In this document: positions 8,098-16,420 of the stretch, in pieces
Layout of the letters: each line of letters starts with the position of its first letter
Position numbering within the stretch: position 1 is the stretch's first letter
From: a bacterium
Lineage (GTDB): Bacteria; Actinomycetota; Acidimicrobiia; Acidimicrobiales; CATQHL01
Reading direction: 5' to 3'
Length of the DNA stretch: 64,000 nt
Assembly: GCA_028824415.1 (NCBI GenBank)
Contig: JAPPDX010000129.1
Location: 1-64,000, forward strand
Position numbers and translations under genes: made by a program
The notes under the pieces: model-generated
What the model was told of the DNA's origin: nothing
The model's database searches: none
The model's input: only the letters and a program-made list of their open reading frames with translations

Positions 8098-9795
8098 TCA
8101 GGCGGCGTCGCGGGCGGCGGCCAGCCACTCGTCGACCTGTGCCCGGTGGGCCTCGATCCACTCGGCGGCATGACGGTTCACGTCGTCGGTGGTGTTCTCG
8201 CCTCCGTCGTAGCGCACGTTCTGCAGCGCCACGTCGACCACGGAGATCTTGACGCTCTCGAAGAGCGACCGGGCCGCCGGGTTGGCGTTCAGGAACCGCG
8301 AGTTGGCCACGACCCTGATGTCGGCGGCAGGCCAGCCCGTGTAGCACGGGTCGCCGGTGCAGAACTCCGGACCCAGCGAGGCGGGCGGCAGGTCGTTGAA
8401 GTCGAACCCGTCCACCGTGGAGCCGTCGAGCACGTTCTCGGCGGTGCCCACCGAGACCCAGATGGCGTTGTCGCCGGGGATCAACTGGGTGAGGTACCCG
8501 CTGGGTGACCACGAGTAGGCGATGAACGGCTGGCCGTCCTCGAGGTTGGCGACGGCGTTGGCGAACATGGCCTCGTAGCCGGCGTGCACTGCCTCGAGGT
8601 TGTCCCAGCCGTTGAACTCGAAGGTCTGCGCGGCGATCTTGGCGCAGTTCCAGGAGTCGGGGCACGACCCGACCTGGATGACGCCGTCACCGGGCGTGAT
8701 GTCCGCGGCGTCATAGAGAGCCACGAGTTCGGGATCGTCGTTGATCTGCCCCAGCGTCGAGATGCCGTACTCCTCGGCAAGCGCCTTGTTGGTCAGGAAG
8801 CCCTCGAGACCCGCTGCTGCGAGCGACACGCCGACCAGTTCAATGTGGTCACCGATCAGCGAGCCGTCGGAGAGCTCGTCGTCCCAGAAGTTGAGGTGGT
8901 TCGGGATCCAGCCGTTCACCCAGAAGTCCACCTCGGACTCGGCGAGCGCCACGTGGAAGATGTCGTTGGCCAACTCGTTGTCGGCCGGCTCGCTGACGTC
9001 GTAGCCCAACTCCTCGAGCAGCGCGTTGTAGATGGCCGCCTGCATGTAGCCCGTCGACCAGGTTGCACGGGCCTGTGTCACCGAGACACCCGCGCCCGGG
9101 TTCATATAGGCCTCCATGGCGGCCGCCTCGGCCTCCGCGGCGGCTTCTTCCATCTCCTCGACCTGGGCTTGGGCCGACGCCGCCTCCTCCTGGGCTGCGG
9201 CGGCTTCTGCCTGGGCTGCGGCGGCCTCTTGCTGGGCTGCGGCGGCCTCTTGCTGGGCTGCGGCGGCCTCTTGCTGGGCTGCGGCGGCCTCTTGCTGGGC
9301 TGCGGCGGCCTCTTGCTGGGCTGCGGCGGCCTCTTGCTGGGCTGCGGCGGCCTCTTGCTGGGCTGCGGCTGCCTGTGCGCTGGCTGCCTCAGCGGCTGAT
9401 TGGGCGTCCGCCAGTGCCGCTTCGGCTTCGGCGATCGCCTCCGCGCTGCCCGAGGCCGTGGCCTGGGCCAGCTCTGCGGCTGCCTGCGCCTCCGCCGCCG
9501 CCGCAGCAGCAGCGTCCGCGGCGGCCGCCGCGGCATCCGCCGTGGCCCCGGCTGCCGAAGCCTCCGCCTCCGCGGCTGCCGCCCTGGCGTCCGCCGCGTC
9601 GGCGCCGGCCTGCGCGCCCTGGGCCGCGGCCATCGCAGACGCGGCGTCACCCGACGCCGACGACGCGGCGCTCGAGGCGGCCGCGGCGGCGTCCTGCGCC
9701 ACGGTGTCCTCGGCCGCGCACGATGCGGCGAGTAGCGCGAGAGTCGCAGCGAGCGCGACCCCGGCTGAAATCCATTTCCTGCTTGACGGTGTCAT
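8098..9795 (-). CDS. Glycine betaine/choline-type ABC transporter substrate-binding lipoprotein with heptad-repeat stalk (ProX/OpuAC-like, copy 2)
   Basis: A 565-residue paralogue of the neighbouring gene with the same architecture: signal peptide with lipobox LLAASC, Ala-rich region, nine heptads (seven nearly identical AAQQEAA units, then AAQAEAA and AAQEEAA), and the OpuAC-like ligand domain (VTQARATWSTGYMQAA, VDFWVNGWIPNH, NDDPELVALYD). The conserved Trp residues expected for a quaternary-amine cage are present. A good ribosome site (GGGGAGAT) precedes the ATG, and the 30 bp around the start match copy 1. It follows the permease gene by 71 bp. Two binding proteins on one permease suggest two ligand preferences, which is inference. 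Confidence 0.88.
   Translation of the reverse strand: MTPSSRKWISAGVALAATLALLAASCAAEDTVAQDAAAAASSAASSASGDAASAMAAAQGAQAGADAADARAAAAEAEASAAGATADAAAAAADAAAAAAAEAQAAAELAQATASGSAEAIAEAEAALADAQSAAEAASAQAAAAQQEAAAAQQEAAAAQQEAAAAQQEAAAAQQEAAAAQQEAAAAQQEAAAAQAEAAAAQEEAASAQAQVEEMEEAAAEAEAAAMEAYMNPGAGVSVTQARATWSTGYMQAAIYNALLEELGYDVSEPADNELANDIFHVALAESEVDFWVNGWIPNHLNFWDDELSDGSLIGDHIELVGVSLAAAGLEGFLTNKALAEEYGISTLGQINDDPELVALYDAADITPGDGVIQVGSCPDSWNCAKIAAQTFEFNGWDNLEAVHAGYEAMFANAVANLEDGQPFIAYSWSPSGYLTQLIPGDNAIWVSVGTAENVLDGSTVDGFDFNDLPPASLGPEFCTGDPCYTGWPAADIRVVANSRFLNANPAARSLFESVKISVVDVALQNVRYDGGENTTDDVNRHAAEWIEAHRAQVDEWLAAARDAA
9182..9369. repeat. 21-bp heptad-coding tandem repeats in proX copy 2
   Basis: Nine units; seven of them are nearly identical (ctgggctgcggcggcctcttg on the plus strand) and encode AAQQEAA. 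They are more homogeneous than the array in copy 1, which suggests recent slippage expansion or conversion. The total number of heptads is nevertheless the same in both genes. Confidence 0.88.
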
Positions 9796-9866
9796 GGTGA
9801 GATCTCCCCGTGAACGACGATGTCCGGTAAGGGTCCACCGTTATGGACCCGCTGGTCCGGCCGAGA

Positions 9867-11993
9867 CTAGTCGGCCACCTGTGCCGGAAGGTACGCGCCC
9901 CTGGCAGAATCGGAATCGGTGGCCTTCCCGTTCCCGATCTCCACGTAAACCTCGGCCCGGCGGAACTCGCCGAGCACCGAACGCGTCGTCATCAGGAGCA
10001 TCAGGCCGGCCATGAGGCACAGGAACGCACCAGCGCCGCTGACCAGCTTGGCATCGGCGACCCGCGTGAGACTGCCGATCCAGCCGAAGGCGATCACGGT
10101 CAGGCCCGCGGCGGCGCCGGCCGTCGCGGTGCTCCAGATCCACTTGCGTCGCTCGTCATGCCCGAACAGGCCCGAGGCCAGGAGCGCGCAGGCCACACCT
10201 GCGGCGGCGACGATGAGAGCCAGGTATCCGAACCCGGCCCCGCTGGAGTTGAACCCGTCTATGACGATCTTCTCGGTGCGCTGGGCCTGATTGATGAGTG
10301 CGGTCATCTGCAGGGTTGCCTCGGTGGCGTCGGCCCCTCCCGCCTCCGCCCGTTCCCGCAACTCTTGGATCTCGGCGGCCACCTCGGGTGAGATCACCGA
10401 TTCGGCACGCTCGTCGAAGGTCCAGCCGGAGAAGCCGGCGATGACCACGACGGCGGCCGCGGCGGCGACTCCCACGATCCGGCCGGTCGCCACCGTCCTG
10501 ACCAGTGGGCGTCGCGCCGTGAACGGGGCGGCGCGCAGCCAGAGTGTCGCGCCGATGGCTGCGACGGCGGTTCCGATGAGCGCCAACCAGACTCCGATGC
10601 CGTCGCTGTAGGCGGCGTTGCCACCGTGCGGTGTGGCCCACAGGTAGGCACCTGCGGCGACCACCCCGCCCAAGGCGAAGACCAAGGCGCCGTCGGCGCC
10701 GAGCCAGCGGGCGCCCCACCCGGGTCGGCGAAGGGTCACGAGGGTGGCGACAGCGATCAGCAGGCTGAGGACCAGGACCGTGTAGCCGTAGATCGAGCCG
10801 CCTTCGGCGGCCAGGCCGTTGAAGCTCTGCCCGGCCAGGTCCTGGTCGGCGAAGCGCCCGTAGCCGGAGATCAGCCCCGAGTCGGAACCCCAGGTGAGGA
10901 ACACCGAGACGATACCGAGGGCTGCTCCTGCAAGGGCCACCGTGGCACTGCGCCGCTCGGCTGCGCCGGCCGGAGAGGGCCTGGCCTCCGTTGCCGCGAC
11001 GGCCCCGATGGTGGCGGCCTGCGGGAGCAGAGCCTCGGGGTTGACGCGGTGCCTCCACGCCTTGCGGATGCGGGTCAGCAGATACTCCCCGTCGCTGGCC
11101 TCGGTCTGGGAGATGCGGTCGAGCACCACCGCCACGATGAACAGCGCCAGGCCCGACGAGGCGGCCTGCGCCGTGTCGAGATTCTGAACGGCCTGGAAGA
11201 CCGGACGCCCCAGACCGCCCGAGGCCATGATGGCGGCGATACCCAGCATGGAGATCGAGAGCAGCAGAGTCTGGTTGAGCCCGGTCATGATGGCCGGGCG
11301 GGCTAGGGGGAGCTGCACGTCGCGCAGCACGCGGCCCTCCGATGCGCCGTAAGCCCGGGCGGCCTCGACCACGTCGGAAGGCACCTGGCGGATGCCGAGG
11401 TTGGTGAGCCGGATCAGCGGTGGGAGGGCGAACACCATCGTCACCATCGTGGCGGGCTCCGCGCCGATGCCGAAGAAGAAGATGATCGGCAGCATGTAGA
11501 TGAACGGGTGCACCACCTGCATGGCGTCCAGAACGGGTCTGACGACGTTCCACACCCCGTCGAACCGGCCGCACAGGATTCCCAGGGGGATCCCGATGAT
11601 GGCGCAGAGCGCCACGGCGACGATGATGATCCCGAGGGTGATCACCGTCTCCTTCCAGTACTCGGTGCCGAGAATGCCGCACAGAGCCAGCGACAGCGCG
11701 ACCGAGACACCCACTCTCAGGGTTCGCGTGAACGTGCCGATGACCAGGAACACGGCGCATACGGCGATCCACGGCATGTCGGCGATCTCCCACCACGGGT
11801 GGTGCGCCGGGCCGTTGACGAAGTTGCGGAACAGGAACGTGAACGGCCACTCGAACACGTCCAGGACCGGGGCGAGGTTTTGGTCGATCCAGCTGACCAT
11901 CTGAGTGATCCACGACCCGAACGGAACGTCCCACTGGTCGAGCACACGGTTGTCGCCGACGCCGGGGTTCGTGGTCTGGGCGAGGATGCTCAC
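9867..11993 (-). CDS. proW: Glycine betaine/proline ABC transporter permease (ProW/OpuAB-like) with extra C-terminal membrane domain
   Basis: 708 residues. The first roughly 320 are a standard ProW permease: six or so membrane segments and the cytoplasmic EAA loop VVEAARAYGASEGRVLRDVQLPLA that docks on the ATPase. After a cytoplasmic stretch (EASDGEYLLTRIRKAWRHRV), a further roughly 370 residues contain several more hydrophobic segments, including SVFLTWGSDSGLISGYG and a helical insert VAAEIQELRERAEAGG. ProW/OpuAB proteins normally end near 280-350 residues, so the tail is an addition of unknown function, perhaps osmosensing or a docking site for the stalked binding proteins. The gene overlaps the ATPase gene by 4 bp (ATGA). 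Confidence 0.9.
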   Translation of the reverse strand: MSILAQTTNPGVGDNRVLDQWDVPFGSWITQMVSWIDQNLAPVLDVFEWPFTFLFRNFVNGPAHHPWWEIADMPWIAVCAVFLVIGTFTRTLRVGVSVALSLALCGILGTEYWKETVITLGIIIVAVALCAIIGIPLGILCGRFDGVWNVVRPVLDAMQVVHPFIYMLPIIFFFGIGAEPATMVTMVFALPPLIRLTNLGIRQVPSDVVEAARAYGASEGRVLRDVQLPLARPAIMTGLNQTLLLSISMLGIAAIMASGGLGRPVFQAVQNLDTAQAASSGLALFIVAVVLDRISQTEASDGEYLLTRIRKAWRHRVNPEALLPQAATIGAVAATEARPSPAGAAERRSATVALAGAALGIVSVFLTWGSDSGLISGYGRFADQDLAGQSFNGLAAEGGSIYGYTVLVLSLLIAVATLVTLRRPGWGARWLGADGALVFALGGVVAAGAYLWATPHGGNAAYSDGIGVWLALIGTAVAAIGATLWLRAAPFTARRPLVRTVATGRIVGVAAAAAVVVIAGFSGWTFDERAESVISPEVAAEIQELRERAEAGGADATEATLQMTALINQAQRTEKIVIDGFNSSGAGFGYLALIVAAAGVACALLASGLFGHDERRKWIWSTATAGAAAGLTVIAFGWIGSLTRVADAKLVSGAGAFLCLMAGLMLLMTTRSVLGEFRRAEVYVEIGNGKATDSDSARGAYLPAQVAD

Positions 11994-13258
11994 ATGTACA
12001 CCTCGCGCTCGAACTGCTCCGCCAGGCTCTCGACACGTCCCATCTCCTCCATGATGAGACGGGGATCGAGGTTGCCCGCCAGGGCTCCCGAGTCGTCACA
12101 GGCCGCGATCGGCAGTCCCTTTCCCGCCAGGGCGTACACCTCGTTGAGGGAGTTGTCGCAGGAGCAGGTGGCGAAGTCGGTCCGCAGCGCGGCGCCGACG
12201 TCGGTTGCGCCCTCACCGGCCGCACGCACCGCGTCGGCGGCGGTCAGCACGGCCACCGGGGCGCCGCGCTCGTCGACCACGAAGGCACCCGCCCGGTCGC
12301 CGATTTTCGCCAACGCCGCTTCCAGCGTGCTGCGGGCCGTCACCGGTGCCGGCGGGAGCATCACCTCGCTGACGAGGATCACGCGTCCCTGATCCACGTC
12401 CTGGACGAACTCAGCCACGTACCCGGTGGCCGGTTCGGTGAGGATCTCGGTGGGGGTGCCGACCTGCACGACGGCGCCGTCCTTCATGATGCAGACCCGG
12501 TCGCCGATGCGCAGCGCCTCGTTGAGGTCGTGGGTGATGAACAGGATCGTCTTCTGGAGTTCGCTCTGGATCTCCATCATCTCATCCTGCATCTGGCGGC
12601 GGATGAGCGGATCGAGCGCGCTGAAGGCCTCATCCATAAGCAGGATCTCGGGGTCCGATGCAAGGGCCCGGGCGAGACCGACCCGCTGCTGCATGCCGCC
12701 GGAGAGTTCCGCCGGCCTGTTGTAGGCGTAGGGTCCGAGCCCCACCAGCGACAGCGCCCGCATCGACGCCGCGTCCCGCTCGTCGCGGGCCACGCCCTGC
12801 ACCTTCAGCCCGTACCCCACGTTGTCGATGACGTTGCGGTGCGGGAAGAGCGCGAAGTGTTGGAACACCATGCCCATGTGCGTCCGCCTGAAGGCCTGCA
12901 ATTCGGTGCCGGCGAGTGCCTGCACGTCGGTGCCGGCGACGCTGATCGACCCGGCGGTGATGTCGATCAGCTTGTTCACCGTGCGCATGGCGGTGGACTT
13001 CCCCGAGCCGGAGAGCCCCATCACGACGAACACCTCGCCCCGTCGCACGCTGAAGCTGACATCGTCCAGGCCCACCACGTGGCCGGTCTCGGCCTGTACC
13101 TCGTCCTTGGACATCCCCGAGCGGAGCAGATCGAACGCCCGTCCCCGGGGCTGGGGGCCGAAGATCTTGTAGACGCCGTCGAGGACGATGATCTCCTCGG
13201 CGGTTGTGGGCATTGTCGCCGGTTCGCTCGCTGGTTGCGAGGGGTCACCCGGTGGCAC
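11990..13258 (-). CDS. proV: Glycine betaine/proline ABC transporter ATP-binding protein (ProV/OpuAA-like)
   Basis: 422 residues. An ATPase domain has Walker A GLSGSGKST, signature LSGGMQQRVGLARAL and Walker B ILLMDEAFSALD, and the ProV-type insert GMSKDEVQAETGHVVGLDDV near the N-terminus. The C-terminal region (about 290-410) looks like paired CBS modules (AFVVDERGAPVAVLTAADAV), which in OpuA sense ionic strength or nucleotides. It is the first gene of the minus-strand betaine operon and is divergent from ftsE with a 172-bp gap that should hold both promoters; I could not assign boxes. In this family the ATPase energises import of betaine, proline betaine or carnitine. Confidence 0.93.
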   Translation of the reverse strand: MPPGDPSQPASEPATMPTTAEEIIVLDGVYKIFGPQPRGRAFDLLRSGMSKDEVQAETGHVVGLDDVSFSVRRGEVFVVMGLSGSGKSTAMRTVNKLIDITAGSISVAGTDVQALAGTELQAFRRTHMGMVFQHFALFPHRNVIDNVGYGLKVQGVARDERDAASMRALSLVGLGPYAYNRPAELSGGMQQRVGLARALASDPEILLMDEAFSALDPLIRRQMQDEMMEIQSELQKTILFITHDLNEALRIGDRVCIMKDGAVVQVGTPTEILTEPATGYVAEFVQDVDQGRVILVSEVMLPPAPVTARSTLEAALAKIGDRAGAFVVDERGAPVAVLTAADAVRAAGEGATDVGAALRTDFATCSCDNSLNEVYALAGKGLPIAACDDSGALAGNLDPRLIMEEMGRVESLAEQFEREVYM

Positions 13259-13430
13259 GGCGGCATGCTAACCCAGGGGTTTGCCCGCGTCCGGGAGTGG
13301 GGCGGTTCCGCTGCCCTCCGCAGGGGCGGTGGTAGCGTGATCGGGCCGGCGAGGACCCGGCGAGGCGCGAGTCGGATTTAGTCGAATTGAGTCGGAGATT
13401 GGTGGGCGGAGTGCGGCAGGCCGGCATCTC

Positions 13431-14108
13431 ATGATCGAGTTGGATCAGGTCACCAAGATTTACAAGGGCGAGGTCCTCGCCCTCTACAGCGTCTCGTGCA
13501 AGATCAGCAAGGGCGAGTTCGCTTTCCTGGTGGGCCCGTCCGGGTCGGGGAAATCCACGTTCCTGAAGCTGCTGAACCGCCAGGAAACCGCTGACCAGGG
13601 CTCGGTCTGGATCGCCGGCAAAGAGGTCGGCGCTTTGCCCCGGTCCAGCGTTCCCAAGCTGCGCCGGCTGGTGGGCTGCATATTCCAGGACTTCAAGCTT
13701 CTGCCAAACCGGACCGTCTTCGAGAACGTGGCGTTCGCTCTGGAGGTCACCGGACGGACCCGCCAGCAGATCCGCAAGCAGGTTCCCTCCCTGCTGGAGT
13801 TGGTGGGGCTCTCCAAGAAGATGCACAGCTTCCCCCACGAACTCTCCGGAGGGGAACAGCAGCGCGTCTCCATCGCGCGTGCCTTCGTCAATCGCCCGCC
13901 GATCCTCCTGGCCGACGAGCCGACCGGCAATCTCGACAGCGACACCTCCAACGGGATCATGCGGCTGCTCGCCGAGATCAACAAGCGGGGCACCACCGTC
14001 GTGATGGCAACCCACGACCAGCACATCGTGAACGCGGCGCGCCGCCGGGTGCTGCGGTTGGACAGAGGCAGACTCACCGCCGACGACGCCCAGGGACGCT
14101 ACGCCTAG
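13431..14108 (+). CDS. ftsE: Cell division ATP-binding protein FtsE
   Basis: 225 residues, the family size. Walker A GPSGSGKST, the FtsE-typical CIFQDFKLLPNRTVFENVAFAL, signature LSGGEQQRVSIARAF and Walker B ILLADEPTGNLD are all intact. FtsE with FtsX recruits and activates peptidoglycan hydrolases at the septum. The ATG is preceded by only a weak purine stretch. Eight bp separate it from ftsX. In most actinobacteria ftsE follows prfB directly; here 11.4 kb of betaine genes lie between. Confidence 0.96.
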   Translation: MIELDQVTKIYKGEVLALYSVSCKISKGEFAFLVGPSGSGKSTFLKLLNRQETADQGSVWIAGKEVGALPRSSVPKLRRLVGCIFQDFKLLPNRTVFENVAFALEVTGRTRQQIRKQVPSLLELVGLSKKMHSFPHELSGGEQQRVSIARAFVNRPPILLADEPTGNLDSDTSNGIMRLLAEINKRGTTVVMATHDQHIVNAARRRVLRLDRGRLTADDAQGRYA

Positions 14109-14116
14109 CGCGCACC

Positions 14117-15010
14117 ATGGCGATCCCTCTCGGCTACATCTTCCGCGAGACGCGGGGCAACCTTCGCTGGAACGTCACCTTGTTCGCGGCCACGATCGTG
14201 GCCGTCTGGGTGTCGCTGACCCTGTTCGGATCCTCGCTGCTGATCCGCCAGGGAGTCGAGCAGGCTACGGGGCGCTGGCAGGGCGGCATCGAATTCATCG
14301 TGTTCATGAACGCCGACGCCAGCGAGGCCCAGCACGCCGCCATCCGGGGAGCCCTCGACGAGAACCCCGAGATCGGCGGCTACGACTACGTCGATCAGCA
14401 GGGCGCCTTCAACGAGTTCATCACCGAGTTCGCCGACCGTCCCGAACTGATAGAGAACGTCACGCCGGAGATCCTGCCCCCCTCCTACCGGGTGAAGCCC
14501 ACGGTCGGCGACGCGGATGTGATCGAGGCCCTGGCGGCGCAGTTCGACACGCGGCCCGGCGTGCGGCAGGTGACGCTGCCCGTGGAGGTCATCCGCACCC
14601 TCCAGCAGAACAGCCAGAAGGTCAGCGTGTTCGTGCTCGTCATCGCCATCGTGGTGCTGCTGGCCGCGCTGATGCTGATCGCCAACACCATCCGCACCGC
14701 CATCTTCGCGCGGCGCCAGGACATCGAGGTGATGAAGTTGGTGGGCGCCTCCAACTGGTACGTGCGATTGCCCTTCATGGTGGAGGGCACCATCCAGGGC
14801 CTGATCGGCGGGGCGCTGGCGATCCCGATGCTGTTCCTCATGAACAACCTCATGGCCGGGTTCGTGCAGGAGGACTACCTGGAGTTGCTGCGGTCATTGG
14901 TGGTCGACAGCGCAGTGGTGTGGAACACCTCGCTGCTCGTCACCGGCATCGGTGCGGCGGTCGGGGTGCTGGGCTCGCTCTTCGCGGTGGGGCGCTTCCT
15001 CGACGTCTAG
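14117..15010 (+). CDS. ftsX: Cell division protein FtsX
   Basis: 297 residues with the FtsX layout: a short cytoplasmic N-terminus ([11 protein letters not shown]), a first membrane helix, an extracellular domain of about 140 residues, then three more helices ending in [16 protein letters not shown]. The motif [23 protein letters not shown] is diagnostic for FtsX. It forms the membrane partner of FtsE and couples ATP hydrolysis to extracellular cell-wall hydrolases. The usual actinobacterial downstream neighbour smpB is absent; the repeat and the formaldehyde dehydrogenase gene occupy that position. Confidence 0.95.
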   Translation: MAIPLGYIFRETRGNLRWNVTLFAATIVAVWVSLTLFGSSLLIRQGVEQATGRWQGGIEFIVFMNADASEAQHAAIRGALDENPEIGGYDYVDQQGAFNEFITEFADRPELIENVTPEILPPSYRVKPTVGDADVIEALAAQFDTRPGVRQVTLPVEVIRTLQQNSQKVSVFVLVIAIVVLLAALMLIANTIRTAIFARRQDIEVMKLVGASNWYVRLPFMVEGTIQGLIGGALAIPMLFLMNNLMAGFVQEDYLELLRSLVVDSAVVWNTSLLVTGIGAAVGVLGSLFAVGRFLDV

Positions 15011-15020
15011 CGCGGCCGCC

Positions 15021-15102
15021 CGGTCGGGGTCCGGGGTGCCGTTTGCTCCCTCGGCTGGCGCAAGGCGTCGCAAATCGGCCCCCGGGCCCCCTCCCTCGAT
15101 TG
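15021..15102. repeat. 82-bp direct repeat, copy 1 (upstream of formaldehyde dehydrogenase)
   Basis: Non-coding sequence beginning cggtcggggtccggggtgcc and containing ctggcgcaaggcgtcgcaaa. It recurs at 16310-16391 in the same orientation with only a few differences. The two copies bracket one gene exactly, so they may mark an insertion or a dispersed repeat family. Confidence 0.85.
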
Positions 15103-15185
15103 GCGGTGGCGCCCGGTCGGGCCCGGTGGTGGCCTTGGGGCTAACCTGCGCGGACACCGAGAGTCGTTGCGGAGGGAGGCCCCCA

Positions 15186-16274
15186 ATGGTGCAGAGCGTG
15201 CGCGGCGTGATCGCCCGGTCGAAGGGCGAGCCGGTGGAGATGGAGACGATCCTGGTGCCCGATCCGGGGCCCGGCGAGGCTCTCGTGACGATCCAGGCCT
15301 GCGGGGTGTGCCACACCGATCTGCACTACCGCGAGGGCGCCATCAACGACGACTTCCCGTTCCTGCTGGGTCACGAGGCCGCAGGGATCGTGGAGGCCAC
15401 CGGGCCAGGCGTCGATGAGGTGGCACCCGGTGACTTCGTGATCATCAACTGGCGGGCCGTGTGCGGGCAGTGCAGGTCGTGCGCCCGGGGCCGCTCGCAG
15501 TACTGCTTCGCCACCCACAATGCGCAGCAGGCGATGACCCTCGCCGACGGCACGAAGTTGTCGCCGGCGCTGGGAATCGGGGCGTTCATCGAGAAGACAC
15601 TCGTCGCGGCGGGGCAGGCCACGAAGGTGTCGCCCGAGGCCAGCGCGGAAGCGGCCGGGCTGCTGGGCTGCGGCGTGATGGCCGGGCTCGGTGCGGCCAT
15701 GAACACCGGCGGCGTGGGCCGCGGCGACTCCGTGGCGGTGTTCGGCTGTGGTGGTGTGGGCGACGCCGCCATCGAGGGTGCCCGCCTGGCCGGGGCCTCC
15801 ACGATCATCGCCGTGGACATCGACGACCGCAAGCTGGAATGGGCGCGCCAATTCGGCGCCACCCACACCGTCAACAGCCGCGAGACCGACCCTGTGGAGG
15901 CCATAAAGGAACTCACCGGAGGCAATGGCGTGGACGTGGCCATCGAGGCCATCGGCCTTCCCGAGACCTACCGGCAGTGCTTCGAGGCGCGCGACCTGGC
16001 CGGCACGGTGGTACTGGTGGGCGTGCCGAACCCCACCGCCACCATCGAACTTCCCTTCATCGAGGTGTTCGGCCGCGGTGGCGCACTGAAGTCCTCCTGG
16101 TACGGCGACTGCCTGCCGAGCCGGGACTTCCCGATGCTCATCGACCTGTACCTGCAGGGGCGGCTGAACCTGGACGGCTTCGTCAGCGAGACCATCGCCC
16201 TCGACGAGGTGGAGGAGGCCTTCCACAAGATGGAGCGCGGCGAGGTGTTGCGGTCCGTCGTCGTCATGGACTGA
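15186..16274 (+). CDS. S-(hydroxymethyl)mycothiol dehydrogenase (mycothiol-dependent formaldehyde dehydrogenase)
   Basis: A 362-residue zinc-dependent class III alcohol dehydrogenase relative. Catalytic zinc region [17 protein letters not shown] and GHEAAG, structural zinc cysteines in [15 protein letters not shown], and the nucleotide motif GCGGVG. From memory the N-terminus ([14 protein letters not shown]) and the NWRAVCGQC block closely match mycobacterial MscR/AdhE2, which oxidises the formaldehyde-mycothiol adduct to an S-formyl product. The ATG at 15186 is chosen because GGAGGGAGG sits just upstream; the longer ORF-track start overlaps ftsX. Demethylation of betaine by the nearby operon would produce formaldehyde, giving a reason for its location. 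Confidence 0.88.
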   Translation: MVQSVRGVIARSKGEPVEMETILVPDPGPGEALVTIQACGVCHTDLHYREGAINDDFPFLLGHEAAGIVEATGPGVDEVAPGDFVIINWRAVCGQCRSCARGRSQYCFATHNAQQAMTLADGTKLSPALGIGAFIEKTLVAAGQATKVSPEASAEAAGLLGCGVMAGLGAAMNTGGVGRGDSVAVFGCGGVGDAAIEGARLAGASTIIAVDIDDRKLEWARQFGATHTVNSRETDPVEAIKELTGGNGVDVAIEAIGLPETYRQCFEARDLAGTVVLVGVPNPTATIELPFIEVFGRGGALKSSWYGDCLPSRDFPMLIDLYLQGRLNLDGFVSETIALDEVEEAFHKMERGEVLRSVVVMD

Positions 16275-16309
16275 ATCGCGGAGGCCCGGCCGGGGGTTCG
16301 GCGCTTGTC

Positions 16310-16391
16310 CGGTCGGGGGCCGGGGTGCCGTTTGCTCCTTCGGCTGGCGCAAGGCGTCGCAAATCGGCCCCCCGGCCCCCTCCCTCGGTTG
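16310..16391. repeat. 82-bp direct repeat, copy 2 (downstream of formaldehyde dehydrogenase)
   Basis: Near-identical to 15021-15102, same orientation, starting cggtcgggggccggggtgcc. Differences are a few substitutions and one small shift in the C/G run. It ends just before the CoA-transferase start. Confidence 0.85.
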
Positions 16392-16420
16392 TCGGCGCGG
16401 CCGCCCGATCGGGGGTTGGC

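Noticed and set aside
9182-9369. CRISPR-like array because of short regular repeats
   Set aside because: The repeats are contiguous 21-bp units without spacers and encode in-frame heptads of a protein.
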